38,138 nt of DNA from Acidobacteriota bacterium (GTDB lineage Bacteria; Acidobacteriota; Thermoanaerobaculia; Thermoanaerobaculales; Sulfomarinibacteraceae). The stretch lies in contig JAADFK010000004.1 in NCBI GenBank assembly GCA_013152925.1, positions 1-38,138 of the forward strand. The letters run 5' to 3'. This document shows, piece by piece, positions 15,343-23,667 of the stretch. A model generated the notes under the pieces. The model had not been told where the DNA came from. It did not search any database and saw only the letters and a list, made by a program, of their open reading frames with translations. A program made the translations under genes and the position numbers. The first letter of the stretch is position 1, and each line of letters opens with the position of its first letter.

Positions 15343-16827
15343 ATGAAGCGGTTTATCACCATCGTCGCAGCGATCGCCCTGGTATTTGGGGTCAGCACTG
15401 CGGCGTACGCCAACATGTGCGCCCGGGACAACGTTCCGGCCGCCACGATCCTCTATCCGTTCGTCCACTACAACTACACGGACACCAACGTCAACACGCT
15501 TTTCTCGGTCACCAACGTGTCGAGCGAGGCGGTCATCGTCCACTTCACGCTGTGGACCGACTACAGCCTCCACGTCGTCGACTGGAACGTGGTGCTGTCG
15601 GGTTACGATGTGCAGACCTTCAGTGTCCGCGACATCCTCGACATCCCGGGCATCCTGCCCTCCACGGGCACCCAGGCCGGCGACTACGAGTGGGCCAACC
15701 CCGATCAGGGTGACGGCATCGGTCCCATCAGCGACTTCCTCAACCCGTCGGAGCCCACGAGCGCACTGTCCGCCCGCTGTAATCCGACCATGGACGCCTA
15801 CCCGTCCTTCCCGGCCTTCCCGCAGCAGTTCAAGGACTTCATGAAGGGCCTCCTGACGGCGTCCCAGACGGTCGCCCGCTGGCACATCGACTGCAACGGC
15901 AATGACGTGACCTACGGTGACTGGTTCGAGGCTCGTACCACCAACGACAACACCTGGATGTACATCACGGCCGACGTGGTGTGGACCTGCAACCGCATGA
16001 TGCCGGATGCCGTGTCCTTCTACTGGCAGGATGGTGCCGTCCTCAACGGTGGGATGAACCCCGCGCTGCAGCAGGCCATGTACGACAACGTGCTGGTCGG
16101 CGACATCTTCTACATCAACGACGCGCAGAACTTCAGCGAGGCGATCCCCGCGGTTTCCATCGAGGCCGATCGCTACTATCCCTTCCGGGATGCCCTGGAC
16201 GGTGACCCGCTGACCTTCTACCACCAGTACGTCGAGAATACCGGCGCCGGCTACAGCATCACCTCGGGCGACTATCGTGAGCCCCTGCCGACCGCGTGGG
16301 CCTTCCGGTTCCTGAACATGGGTTCCGTCATGTCCACCAACCTCCGCGTCTTCAAGCGCGCCGTCCATGTGGGCACTGGCACACATGCCTTCCTGATCTG
16401 GGACAACTTCAACGATGCCGATGCAGTGACCCCGGCCGCCCCGACCTTCATCGCGGCCGACGACACGGTGCCCTACAGCCTCTTCATCTGGAACGAGGAC
16501 GAGGACGCCATGCTGATCACTGACGTGCGGCCGCCCTGGTCGCCCAGCCCCGGCACCTGCCGGATCAACCTGCTGCCCCTCGAGACGCAGGAAGTCAGCA
16601 TCACCGAGTTCGGCGTCACCTTCGACTCCGGCTGGGGCCTGCTGGTCTACCCGCCCTCCAACGCGCAGCCTTCTGGCGACTGGTACCAGGTCTATGTTTC
16701 CACGCAGCACGCTGCTGCTGGCCGGTACTCCGCCGTGCTCGAGGGCTGGGTCCTCGGCAACGCGAACTGCTACCCCGAGCAGACCCTGCCGGACCTGTGG
16801 TCCGCCTCGGTTGGCCAGGGCGAGTAG
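15343..16827 (+). CDS. Abundant-type secreted protein, unknown function
   Basis: A 494-aa exported protein with a clean signal peptide (residues 1-23, VAAIALVFGVSTAAYA). It is rich in Asn, Asp, Tyr and Trp and has Cys pairs, typical of stable extracellular beta proteins. The first 110 residues (NTLFSVTNVSSEAVIVHFTLWT, then QTFSVRDIL) resemble the first half of the C-terminal module of the large secreted proteins nearby. The rest (SARCNPTMDAYPSFPAFPQQ, ARWHIDCNGNDVTYGDWFEA, TWMYITADVVWTCNRMMPDAV) is unfamiliar. GGAAGGAG sits 6 nt before the ATG, a near-perfect site; with the strong promoter and terminator this predicts high expression, perhaps as a surface-layer or matrix component. That role is inference only. 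Confidence 0.72.
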   Translation: MKRFITIVAAIALVFGVSTAAYANMCARDNVPAATILYPFVHYNYTDTNVNTLFSVTNVSSEAVIVHFTLWTDYSLHVVDWNVVLSGYDVQTFSVRDILDIPGILPSTGTQAGDYEWANPDQGDGIGPISDFLNPSEPTSALSARCNPTMDAYPSFPAFPQQFKDFMKGLLTASQTVARWHIDCNGNDVTYGDWFEARTTNDNTWMYITADVVWTCNRMMPDAVSFYWQDGAVLNGGMNPALQQAMYDNVLVGDIFYINDAQNFSEAIPAVSIEADRYYPFRDALDGDPLTFYHQYVENTGAGYSITSGDYREPLPTAWAFRFLNMGSVMSTNLRVFKRAVHVGTGTHAFLIWDNFNDADAVTPAAPTFIAADDTVPYSLFIWNEDEDAMLITDVRPPWSPSPGTCRINLLPLETQEVSITEFGVTFDSGWGLLVYPPSNAQPSGDWYQVYVSTQHAAAGRYSAVLEGWVLGNANCYPEQTLPDLWSASVGQGE

Positions 16828-16849
16828 ACAGCAAACGGTACGTTTCACA

Positions 16850-16866
16850 CTGTTCGTGACGAACAG
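16850..16866 (+). terminator. First hairpin of a tandem terminator
   Basis: CTGTTCGT and ACGAACAG form a palindrome around a single G, 22 nt after the stop codon of the preceding gene. No T-run follows directly; it precedes the stronger hairpin at 16874. Confidence 0.45.
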
Positions 16867-16873
16867 CAATCTG

Positions 16874-16904
16874 GCGGCGGCCTTCGGGCCGCCGCTTCTT
16901 CACT
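16874..16904 (+). terminator. Rho-independent terminator
   Basis: GCGGCGGCC, a UUCG loop and GGCCGCCGC form a perfect 9-bp stem, followed by TTCTTCACTT. It closes the single-gene transcript that starts at the promoter near 15200. Confidence 0.85.
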
Positions 16905-17069
16905 TGGGTCCGTAACCTGCATTACCCGGGTGCGGATGCCTTTGAATTGAAGGTGCCCCGTTGCGCCGGAGTGTCAGGTTGGTGTAACGGCAATGTAATA
17001 GTCCTTGGATTTGGTTGCCAAGATGATGGGGATCACACAGATAGCATGGCCCATGAGGGACCAAGCCTG

Positions 17070-17075
17070 TATAAT
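17070..17075 (+). promoter_or_regulatory. Consensus -10 box TATAAT
   Basis: A perfect TATAAT about 118 nt before the ATG at 17193, in an otherwise AT-richer stretch (16980-17130). The -35 position has only a weak match. It is the likely promoter of the PKD/BACON protein gene. Confidence 0.5.
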
Positions 17076-17192
17076 GAGGAAGGGTGGGAAGGGAGTGGGA
17101 GAATTACGAATGAAATGGGGACAGACATGAGAATGTTTTTTGAAAGGAAAGCCGGGCGGCCACGTCCTGGGGACGGGCCTGAGGAGTCCACG

Positions 17193-20100
17193 ATGGGAAC
17201 CTACCTGAAAGACCTAACACGTACGGGTATCCGTGCACTGACGCTGGGCCTGCTGCTGACGGCGGTCGTTCTGGGAGCCATGGGCCAGAATCTCGCCGTC
17301 GCTGCCGGAACCCATCTTTACAGCTACACGCCTCCGCTCGTGGTGGACAGCACCAACAAGGGCGATGTGTGGATCTGTTACGACCGGCCGAAGCGGCCGG
17401 CACCCCTGCACTGGGGGAACAAGGAGTACATGATCCTCGACGCGGCCACCGACGTCCAGATCTGGGACCCGGGGACCGGAACGGAGGTTGCCGCCGGACA
17501 CTTCGGGATCGGTTCCGGTTGCTCGGCGCCGATCACGGCCGGTGCCGTCGTGGCCCAGGGGCCCAATACTGCACTTGGAAACGATGGTTTCGAGGATGTC
17601 AACATCTGCGATGAGTGCCGATTCGGGGTGGCCAATACCGCGGACGGTCTCCTCGTCTTCGACCTCGGGACGCCCAACCCCTCCGGGAAGCCTCAACTGA
17701 AAGCGGTTCAAACCTACGCGGCGACGCAGACGGGGGGCACGTACAAGGTTGGCAATACCCAGTACGTGGTGGTTGGAGGAGATTACGGGTCCCCGTTCGC
17801 CGGCAAGTGTCCCTCCGGCCAGATGGGTGTCTATACCTTTTCCCCCTCGGGAGGGATTTCGGCCACGGGCGTATGCATCAGCGATGTGGCCACGTTCCAC
17901 CCCAAGAAGGGGCGGCAGTTCAAGGTCCTGAGCGTGGCCGGCGGCCTCGAGGATTTCTACATCTACCGCCAGTCCAACAACCACGATGTCAACATCGTCA
18001 AGCTGGCGTCCGACGGCACGCCAATCCTGCCGCCGATCAACGCAACGCCGTTCAATGCCGGTAACTTCGACTACTTCAGCCTTGACACGTACGACCTGGC
18101 GGACGACACCAAGCCGCCGGCCGGCCCCAGGGGTTACCTGCTGATCACCAATGCGGCCGCGTCGCCCTACGCCACGGTCTACGAGCTGACGCCGGACGGA
18201 AACGGCGGCCTGAACATCTCGACGCTGTGGAGCAATAGCGAGTCCGTCACCTGGGATATTGGGGCCATCCACTATCCTTACGTCTTCCTCAACGTCCTGG
18301 GGAATCCGCTCCAGCCACGGAGGCTTCTGGACATCAGCACCGACCCGGCGACGTTCATCGATTTCGACTACTGGAACGACCCCGAGGGAGACGAGGATTA
18401 CAACACGGCAGGGGCGAGCCCCGGCAAGGCCATCGACCAGGATGCGTACTTCTCTCCCGACGGCCAGTGGCTCTACTTCGCCCGCTTTTACCAGATGTCG
18501 CGCTTCAAGTTCACACCGTCCGATCCGACGGCGGCCATCGTCGTGACCCCTTCCCCGGCATTTTGGGGTGATCAGGCTCTGGTCGATGGCGGAGGCTCGG
18601 GCGGTGCGGCCGAGTACAGCGTCTGGATCGACGACAAGGCATCGGGAACGGATCAGAACGCCACCGTCTATGCGGGCACACCGCCATGGAACAACGGCTG
18701 GGGTACGGCGACGAGCGTTTCCTGGCAGATACCCAACGATGGCTCGACCGGACCGTACTACGGGCACGTGGCCGTTCAGGATACCGCCAGGGGTTACAGC
18801 TACGATCCTGTCGCCCATCCCGAGATGCTGGCCAACCAGCAGATCAACCTGGACACGACCCCGCAGCCGAAGATTACGATCAACGGCGACGAGGGCCCGT
18901 TCACGGTCTTCATCGGCGACACGCGGACCCTCAGCGCCACCAACAGCGATGGCAATCCGTCCAGCTACCTCTGGGAGATCACCTCGCCTTCGAACATGTA
19001 TACCGGGCAGAACGCCACCATCACCCAGGTCTTCGACGAGCAGGGGACCTGGAACGTCTCCCTCGATGTCGCATGGGTGAATGGTGAGTACACCGACACG
19101 GCGACCACGACCGTCACGGTGAAGTCGGCCCTTGCGGACTTCACCTTCAGCCCTTCCAACCCCAAGGACAACGAGGCCATCAACCTCGATGCATCGGCCT
19201 CCAAGCCCTCCGGCCAGCTGAGTTACAACTGGGAGGTGCTCAACGGTACGAGTCCCGAATGGACGGGCTCCGGCGTGACGGCGACCATTCCGAAGGACAC
19301 CCTCGTCCCGGGCTCCTACACCATCAGGCTGACGGTCCTCAACGCCTCCACCAATGAGAGCGACACCCTGGAGAAGACCCTGTCGGTCATCAGCGGCGCC
19401 AGCCAGATCTCCATTTCTCCGACGGATCCGGAGCGGGGCCAGACCGTGACCTTCGCCGTTCAGGGGATCTCGGGAATCACCGGGATCAACTGGCACTTCG
19501 GCGGCGCCAGCTGCGACGGAACGCCTGCCGATCAGACCTGCACCGGCCAGTGGTGCACGCCGGCCGGCTACACCTACCGCGACGCCGGTACCTACAGCGT
19601 GCGGGCGGACGTCATCACGCAGTCGGGGACCACCAGCCTCTATGGAACCGTCAACGTTCAGAACGTCGGGAGCTGCCCGGCCGGTAGCTGCACCTATAGC
19701 TCGTCGATCACCAATACCTCCTTCTCCGCCTCCGGCGGCAACGCGGCCGTGACAGTGGGCGCGAGCTCCAGCAGCTGTCCTTGGACGGTTTCCTCCAGCC
19801 AGACCTGGCTGAGCCTCGGCCAGACCTCGGGCACCGGGAGCGCGAACATCTCCTTCACCGTGGGCTCCAACTCCGGCGGGACTCGGTCGGCCTCCATCAC
19901 GGTACGCGGCGGGAGCACCTTCACGAGAACGTTCAGTATCACCCAGTCCGGTTCAGGTGGTGGGGGTGGCGGCGGCTCGCTCTCCATCAATCCCGAGAGC
20001 CCCAAGAAGGGTGAGGCGGTCACCTTCGCCGTCCAGGGGATCAGCGGCATCAACGCGATCACCTGGCATTTCGGCGGTGCGAGCTGCGACGGCAGCCCCG

Positions 20101-21281
20101 CCGATCAGAGCTGCACCGACGGTATCTGGTGCACCCCGGCGAGCTACACCTACCGTGACGCCGGGACCAAGTCGGTCAGTGCGGTCGTCTCAAGCGACTC
20201 GGGAACCCAGACCGTCACTGGAACGGTGACCGTGCAGAACGACGGGCAGTGCTCGGGAGGGGCGTGCAGCTACTCCGTTCAGGCCAGCGCGACGAGCTTC
20301 GGGCCCAACGGCGGCACGGGGACCGTCAATGTAACCGCGGATTCCGGATGTGCCTGGAATGCCACGACGACACAGCCGAGCTGGCTCCACATCACCGGCG
20401 TCGGCTCGGGGAACGGGAACGGTTCGTTCAGCTTCTCGGTGGACAAGTACACCGGTACCGATTCCCGAAACGGCAACATCACCGTTCGCGATCAGTCCAT
20501 CAAGATCACCCAGAGCGGCGTCTCGAAGGGTGACTTCCTGGTCTCCGCGGCGGCCAGCATCCCCGGTGAGAAGGGGACGTACTGGCAGACCGATCTCTGC
20601 ATCTTCAACCCGGACACCGGGCTCACGGCGAAGGCTCACGTGGTTTTCCTGCCGGAATCTCTTGGCCAGGTGGACCCCGTGGATCTGACGCCCGGCGGCG
20701 TCAACATCCCACGGCTGGGCACGCTGTGCCTGCAGGACGTCCTGGGAACCCAGGGTGATACCAAGGGCGCTCTCAGGGTCAAGGTGGACAACGCCGAGCA
20801 GCTGGCAGCTCCCGTGGTCGTCACCTCGCGCACCTACACCAAGCAGGGTGACGGTGGGGTTGGAACATACGGTCAGAACGTACCGGGCCGGTCTGTCTCG
20901 ACCGTGGCGGCCACCCGCCTGGTCATTGGCGGGCTGCACCACTACCAGGACAATGACGGCAGCGGCTTCCGCACGGCCATCGGCCTGGTCAACCAGACGG
21001 ACAAGACCATCGGCGGCATTGTCATTCACCTGTACGACGACAAGGGTAACGAGGTAGGGAGCTACGAGACCGGCCTGTATGCCAACGGTTTTCTCCAGGT
21101 CGACCGGATCGTCGAGAAGGTGCTTGGACCCGGCGCGCAGCTCAAGGACTTCTCCGTGGTCATCCGCTTCAAGGACGCGCAGGGCGTCGAGGGTGCCGCC
21201 AAGGAGCTCACCGCCTACGCCTCAATGGTGGACGATGTCACCGGCGATGCGGTCTTCATCCAGGGCGTTCCGATCCCCTAG
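17193..21281 (+). CDS. Large secreted PKD/BACON protein with shared C-terminal module
   Basis: A 1362-aa exported protein. Residues 1-36 form the signal region (ALTLGLLLTAVVLGAM). Residues about 37-545 are propeller-like with strands such as YMILDAATDVQIWDPG and QWLYFARFYQMSRFKF. PKD/Ig-like domains follow at about 557-645, 646-735 and 736-826, then a BACON domain (826-925, SCPWTVSSSQTWLSLG), a Gly-rich hinge (7 Gly), a fourth PKD-like domain (929-1018) and a second BACON domain (1019-1110, WNATTTQPSWLHITG). The PKD-BACON pair is thus duplicated; both PKD copies carry WHFGGASCDG and WCTP. Residues 1111-1362 are a two-part module shared with the 31861-35121 protein. GAGGAG lies 6 nt before the ATG; the frame is open to 16947, but that part looks non-coding. 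BACON domains are linked to carbohydrate or mucin binding, so glycan binding is a fair guess. Confidence 0.85.
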   Translation: MGTYLKDLTRTGIRALTLGLLLTAVVLGAMGQNLAVAAGTHLYSYTPPLVVDSTNKGDVWICYDRPKRPAPLHWGNKEYMILDAATDVQIWDPGTGTEVAAGHFGIGSGCSAPITAGAVVAQGPNTALGNDGFEDVNICDECRFGVANTADGLLVFDLGTPNPSGKPQLKAVQTYAATQTGGTYKVGNTQYVVVGGDYGSPFAGKCPSGQMGVYTFSPSGGISATGVCISDVATFHPKKGRQFKVLSVAGGLEDFYIYRQSNNHDVNIVKLASDGTPILPPINATPFNAGNFDYFSLDTYDLADDTKPPAGPRGYLLITNAAASPYATVYELTPDGNGGLNISTLWSNSESVTWDIGAIHYPYVFLNVLGNPLQPRRLLDISTDPATFIDFDYWNDPEGDEDYNTAGASPGKAIDQDAYFSPDGQWLYFARFYQMSRFKFTPSDPTAAIVVTPSPAFWGDQALVDGGGSGGAAEYSVWIDDKASGTDQNATVYAGTPPWNNGWGTATSVSWQIPNDGSTGPYYGHVAVQDTARGYSYDPVAHPEMLANQQINLDTTPQPKITINGDEGPFTVFIGDTRTLSATNSDGNPSSYLWEITSPSNMYTGQNATITQVFDEQGTWNVSLDVAWVNGEYTDTATTTVTVKSALADFTFSPSNPKDNEAINLDASASKPSGQLSYNWEVLNGTSPEWTGSGVTATIPKDTLVPGSYTIRLTVLNASTNESDTLEKTLSVISGASQISISPTDPERGQTVTFAVQGISGITGINWHFGGASCDGTPADQTCTGQWCTPAGYTYRDAGTYSVRADVITQSGTTSLYGTVNVQNVGSCPAGSCTYSSSITNTSFSASGGNAAVTVGASSSSCPWTVSSSQTWLSLGQTSGTGSANISFTVGSNSGGTRSASITVRGGSTFTRTFSITQSGSGGGGGGGSLSINPESPKKGEAVTFAVQGISGINAITWHFGGASCDGSPADQSCTDGIWCTPASYTYRDAGTKSVSAVVSSDSGTQTVTGTVTVQNDGQCSGGACSYSVQASATSFGPNGGTGTVNVTADSGCAWNATTTQPSWLHITGVGSGNGNGSFSFSVDKYTGTDSRNGNITVRDQSIKITQSGVSKGDFLVSAAASIPGEKGTYWQTDLCIFNPDTGLTAKAHVVFLPESLGQVDPVDLTPGGVNIPRLGTLCLQDVLGTQGDTKGALRVKVDNAEQLAAPVVVTSRTYTKQGDGGVGTYGQNVPGRSVSTVAATRLVIGGLHHYQDNDGSGFRTAIGLVNQTDKTIGGIVIHLYDDKGNEVGSYETGLYANGFLQVDRIVEKVLGPGAQLKDFSVVIRFKDAQGVEGAAKELTAYASMVDDVTGDAVFIQGVPIP

Positions 21282-21308
21282 CTCCGCTCGCCCGATCCTG
21301 CACTTCAC

Positions 21309-21336
21309 GGCCCCTCGCAAGAGGGGCCTTTTCTTT
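21309..21336 (+). terminator. Rho-independent terminator
   Basis: GGCCCCTC, loop GCAA, GAGGGGCC forms a perfect 8-bp stem followed by TTTTCTTT, 27 nt after the stop of the PKD/BACON gene. Confidence 0.92.
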
Positions 21337-21370
21337 CCTGTTCAAGAACGTGGGCCCGACGGGAACGGAG

Positions 21371-21448
21371 CGAGAATGAAACGCAGAGGCGCCGAGGGAA
21401 GATGGGGGATCGGTGGCACGGCAACGAGGAGCGCGGGCTTCAGCCCGC
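21371..21448 (+). repeat. Repeat half-unit plus GCCCGC hairpin (copy 1)
   Basis: TGAAACGCAGAGGCGC at 21378-21393 is followed after a spacer by GCGGGCTTCAGCCCGC (21433-21448), a 7-bp hairpin, then ATCTGGCTCC. The same order recurs at 23124-23195 (TGAAACGCAGAGGCGC, then GAGCCCG/CGGGCTC and GGCTCC). It marks a composite repeat and shows no coding. Confidence 0.55.
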
Positions 21449-21570
21449 ATCTGGCTCCCCGAAACTCGGTTGTGGTCGATGGTTGGTCGTCGCTCCCCTG
21501 CTGAAGACCGCCGAGAGCATCGTACGAGGCTGAGCGAATTCGCAATGTTGAAGCGCGGGGGCGTTGGCGG

Positions 21571-21616
21571 AGGAGAGGAGAGTTTCGCGCAGAGAGCGCG
21601 GAGAACGCAGAGAGGA
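21571..21616 (+). repeat. CGCAGAG-type repeat, right arm only
   Basis: GGAGGAGAGGAGAGTTTCGCGC and the following AGAGAGCGCGGAGAACGCAGAG correspond to the right arm of the complete inverted-repeat units at 23259 and 23479; no left arm is present here. Confidence 0.6.
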
Positions 21617-21739
21617 AAGAAGGGAGGCTTCCTTTCGGGTGTTCCCTGCTTCCTCAGCGCGAACTCCATGGACAGGTGCTGGAACCAGCAACACAACCTC
21701 AGGCCAAAGAATGCCAGGAAAGAAATCCAGGAACTCTTC

Positions 21740-21832
21740 CCTCTGCGTTTCCCGCGATCTCCGCGCGAGATATTCCGGGGAGGGCGGGGGAGAAAAGAGT
21801 TTCGCGCGGGGAACGCGGAGAGCGCGGAGAAG
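21740..21832. repeat. CGCAGAG-type inverted-repeat unit
   Basis: Left arm CTCTGCGTTTCCCGCGATCT then CCGCGCGAGA and right arm TTTCGCGCGGGGAACGCGG then AGAGCGCGG are imperfect inverted copies around the core GGAGGGCGGGGGAGAAAAG. The unit could fold as one long hairpin of about 90 nt. Confidence 0.6.
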
Positions 21833-21959
21833 AATTGGGGTGGAGGGTGGGATTCCTGCCGATTGGGCGGGGCTGTTCCGCAGCGTAGGAACCTCAGGGC
21901 GAACTGGGGGGGGTCAGCATTGTGAGGTTGTGGTACCCGGCACGGCGGGCTGGCACGAC

Positions 21960-22193
21960 GCTGAATTGAAGAAGACAGATCCTGAGTTGCTCAAGCGCAC
22001 CCCGTACATCTGGTTGAAGAACCCCGAGAAGCTCACCGACAATCAGCGTTCACGTCTCGGCCATCTGGAGAAACTCAACCTGCGCTGCAATCGGGTCGAT
22101 CTGTTCAAGGTAAGTTTCCGCGAGCTCTGGCAGCACAAACGTGAAGGCTGGTCCAAACGGTTCTTGAAGAAGTACCCCGTATCGGTACGCTGA
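21960..22193 (+). pseudogene. C-terminal remnant of an ISL3-type transposase
   Basis: About 77 codons (ELKKTDPELLKRTPYIWLKN, PEKLTDNQRSRLGHLEKLNL, then FRELWQHKREGWSKRFLKKY) match the segment typical of ISL3-family transposases between the DDE core and the C terminus, where KxTRYxWLKNPENLT and the (L/F)KExFRxxW(D/N)Y motifs occur. The catalytic Asp residues are absent, there is no start codon or ribosome binding site, and the frame runs upstream into repeat sequence. No terminal inverted repeats are visible. It is a dead fragment left by an insertion sequence; the ISL3 assignment is from memory of the family and is fairly, not fully, secure. Confidence 0.6.
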
Positions 22194-22239
22194 ACTGTCC
22201 CGGGCTGAGCGATGGTGGGCGGGTGGATGGCGGGTGGTA

Positions 22240-22512
22240 TCAACGCAGGAGGTCGTGGAGGCGATCGTAGACCTCCCGCCGGTGGCCGACGGCAACGACG
22301 AGGATTTCAAGCCGGTTCTCGATAACGCGGTAGACGATCCGCCAGTCCCCGGTTCGCCAGGAGCGGAGCCCCTGGAGCGTGAGCTGGAGCGGCTTGCCGC
22401 GGAGAGGATCCGTCCGGAGGATTTCGACGGCGGCCCGGATCCGCTTCTGGACCTGAGGATCGAGCTTGCGAATCGCCCGTGCGGCGGACCGTGTGTAGCT
22501 AACCTTCCACAT
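22240..22512 (-). CDS. RelE/ParE-family toxin
   Basis: A 90-aa basic protein of the RelE type: VSYTRSAARAIRKLDPQVQKRI, then LRSWRTGDWRIVYRVIENRL and EILVVAVGHRREVYDRL. The Arg-rich strand WRTGDWRIVYRV and the terminal GHRREVY are the features that RelE mRNA interferases use to cut mRNA in the ribosomal A site; the family is about 85-95 aa. The ATG at 22512 overlaps the antitoxin gene by 14 nt, the usual antitoxin-first order. It sits in a repeat-rich, gene-poor stretch next to a transposase remnant, which suggests acquisition by transfer. Confidence 0.9.
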   Translation of the reverse strand: MWKVSYTRSAARAIRKLDPQVQKRIRAAVEILRTDPLRGKPLQLTLQGLRSWRTGDWRIVYRVIENRLEILVVAVGHRREVYDRLHDLLR

Positions 22513-22765
22513 CGGCCCAGAGCTCTTCGTGGCTCACCGTCTGACCCCGATCCGCCTCCTCGAGGCCGCAGCGCACGGCGGCCGCCAGAGCGGGGTCGGC
22601 GAGGATCTCCAGCGTCTCCAGGAGACCTTCGTATTCCGAGATGGACAGCAGCACACCTGCCGGGCGCCCGGAGCGGGTGATGACCACCGTTTCGCCGAGG
22701 CGGTCGACTTCGGCCAGCAAACGGGCGAGGTTGGTTTTGGCATCCGATAGGGTCACCGTGGGCAT
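22499..22765 (-). CDS. Phd/YefM-family antitoxin
   Basis: An 88-aa antitoxin. The N-terminal Phd/YefM DNA-binding fold is clear: TVTLSDAKTNLARLLAEVDR, then ETVVITRSGRPAGVLLSISEYEGLLETLEIL. The acidic C-terminal tail (EEADRGQTVSHEELWADVEG) would neutralise the RelE-type toxin encoded next. GGGAGG lies 4 nt before the ATG at 22765. The promoter contains an AGAATA/TATTCT palindrome overlapping the -10 box, so the antitoxin, alone or with toxin, probably represses its own operon, as is known for this family. Confidence 0.92.
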   Translation of the reverse strand: MPTVTLSDAKTNLARLLAEVDRLGETVVITRSGRPAGVLLSISEYEGLLETLEILADPALAAAVRCGLEEADRGQTVSHEELWADVEG

Positions 22766-22779
22766 GGTACCTCCCGACT

Positions 22780-22799
22780 AGAATATAGCCCAGTATTCT
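22780..22799 (-). promoter_or_regulatory. Operator palindrome of the toxin-antitoxin operon
   Basis: AGAATATAGCCCAGTATTCT is an imperfect palindrome (AGAATA and TATTCT arms) covering the predicted -10 box. It is the likely site for repression by the Phd-type antitoxin. Confidence 0.65.
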
Positions 22800-22810
22800 G
22801 GTCGTGTCGA
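22782..22810 (-). promoter_or_regulatory. Sigma-70 promoter of the toxin-antitoxin operon
   Basis: On the minus strand TCGACA (22810-22805, five of six) and TATATT (22787-22782) are separated by 17 nt, about 16 nt upstream of the antitoxin ATG. Confidence 0.65.
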
Positions 22811-22850
22811 GGCGTGACGGTTCGGCAATGTGGAGGTGAAGGGGAAGCTC

Positions 22851-22905
22851 GGGGAGAAGAGGGTCTCGCGCAGAGAACGCAGAGAACGCAGAGAACGGAG
22901 AGGGG
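22851..22905 (+). repeat. CGCAGAG-type repeat, right arm with triplicated CGCAGAGAA
   Basis: GGTCTCGCGCAGAGAACG leads into three tandem CGCAGAGAA copies (22869-22902). It corresponds to a right arm without its partner. From 22811 to 23764 no gene is seen; the stretch is made of these repeats and unassigned sequence. Confidence 0.55.
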
Positions 22906-23052
22906 GAGAAGGGAATGGTGGGGAGGGGCCTTGTGCGTGGGCCGTGGGGGTGCGTCAGAAGTTTTCTCCGTTTCTTGCAGGCTGGCACGCCCGCAACCCG
23001 TGAAGAGTACCCGGTCCGCCACACACACCCGTCACCTCACCAGGAGAAATTC

Positions 23053-23191
23053 CTTCCTCTGCGTCCTTGCGCCTCTGCGTTACAAATTGCTTCTTCTTTT
23101 TCACTGAGGTCGATGAAAGAGGATTGAAACGCAGAGGCGCAGAGGGAGGAGAGAGGGTCACGGAGCAGGAGCATGAGCCCGCATCGGGCTC
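23053..23191. repeat. CGCAGAG-type inverted-repeat unit plus hairpin (copy 2)
   Basis: CCTCTGCGTCCTTGCGCC then TCTGCGTT (23056-23080) and AACGCAGAGGCGCAGAGG (23128-23145) are inverted copies around a T-rich core CTTCTTCTTTTTCACTG. GAGCCCG/CGGGCTC (23175-23191) follows as in the copy at 21433. Confidence 0.6.
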
Positions 23192-23258
23192 CACCAACGT
23201 GAAGGTGGCTATTGACCGCGCGGGTTGTGGGATTTCGGCGTGGTGGATCCACTGTCCC

Positions 23259-23352
23259 CTCTCTGCGTCCTCCGGGCTCTCCGCGCGAAACCTCCCGGGT
23301 GGGCGGGGGAGAGGAGAGTCTCGCGCAGAGAGCGCGGAGAACGCAGAGAAGA
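23259..23352. repeat. CGCAGAG-type inverted-repeat unit, identical core copy 1
   Basis: Left arm CCTCTCTGCGTCC to CTCTCCGCGCGA and right arm TCTCGCGCAGAGAGCGCGG then AGAACGCAGAG are nearly perfect inverted copies around CCTCCCGGGTGGGCGGGGGA. 51 nt (23276-23326) are identical to 23496-23546. Confidence 0.7.
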
Positions 23353-23478
23353 GGACTGAGAGAGACCATGTGGCTTAGCCAATTCCGTCCTTTGCGCGAG
23401 AGATCTCTGGAAGATTCTTCGGAGCCAGGAATACCCCCGCGGTCCTCATTTCTTCCGCGCTGCAGGCGCCCAACTCTT

Positions 23479-23572
23479 CCCTCCGCGATCCCCGCGCTCT
23501 CCGCGCGAAACCTCCCGGGTGGGCGGGGGAGAGGAGAGTCTCGCGCGGAGAACGCAGTGAACGCGGAGGGGA
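23479..23572. repeat. CGCAGAG-type inverted-repeat unit, identical core copy 2
   Basis: Same design as the unit 220 nt upstream, with the 51-nt core (23496-23546) unchanged and both outer arms diverged (CTCCGCGATCCCCGCG against CGCGGAGAACGCAGTG). Confidence 0.7.
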
Positions 23573-23648
23573 AAGGTGGAGGTGCGAGGCGCAGAGACGT
23601 GGGGATCGGGGAGGACAGGCGTTCGAGGAATCGTTGTTACTGAAAGCG

Positions 23649-23667
23649 CGCACTCCCCGGGAGTGCG
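23649..23667. terminator. Hairpin downstream of the RND operon
   Basis: CGCACTCCC and GGGAGTGCG around one C form a 9-bp stem about 100 nt past the stop of the RND permease gene. Only a weak T-rich CGCTTTCAG follows on the minus strand. Between it and the stop lies a pyrimidine tract (23726-23764 on plus, so purine-only in the mRNA). Confidence 0.4.

Noticed and set aside
16947-17192. N-terminal extension of the PKD/BACON protein
   Set aside because: It would place 82 residues before the signal peptide and crosses the predicted TATAAT promoter.
22851-23572. CRISPR array
   Set aside because: Repeats are not regularly spaced, have inverted arms and no uniform spacers, and no cas gene is present.
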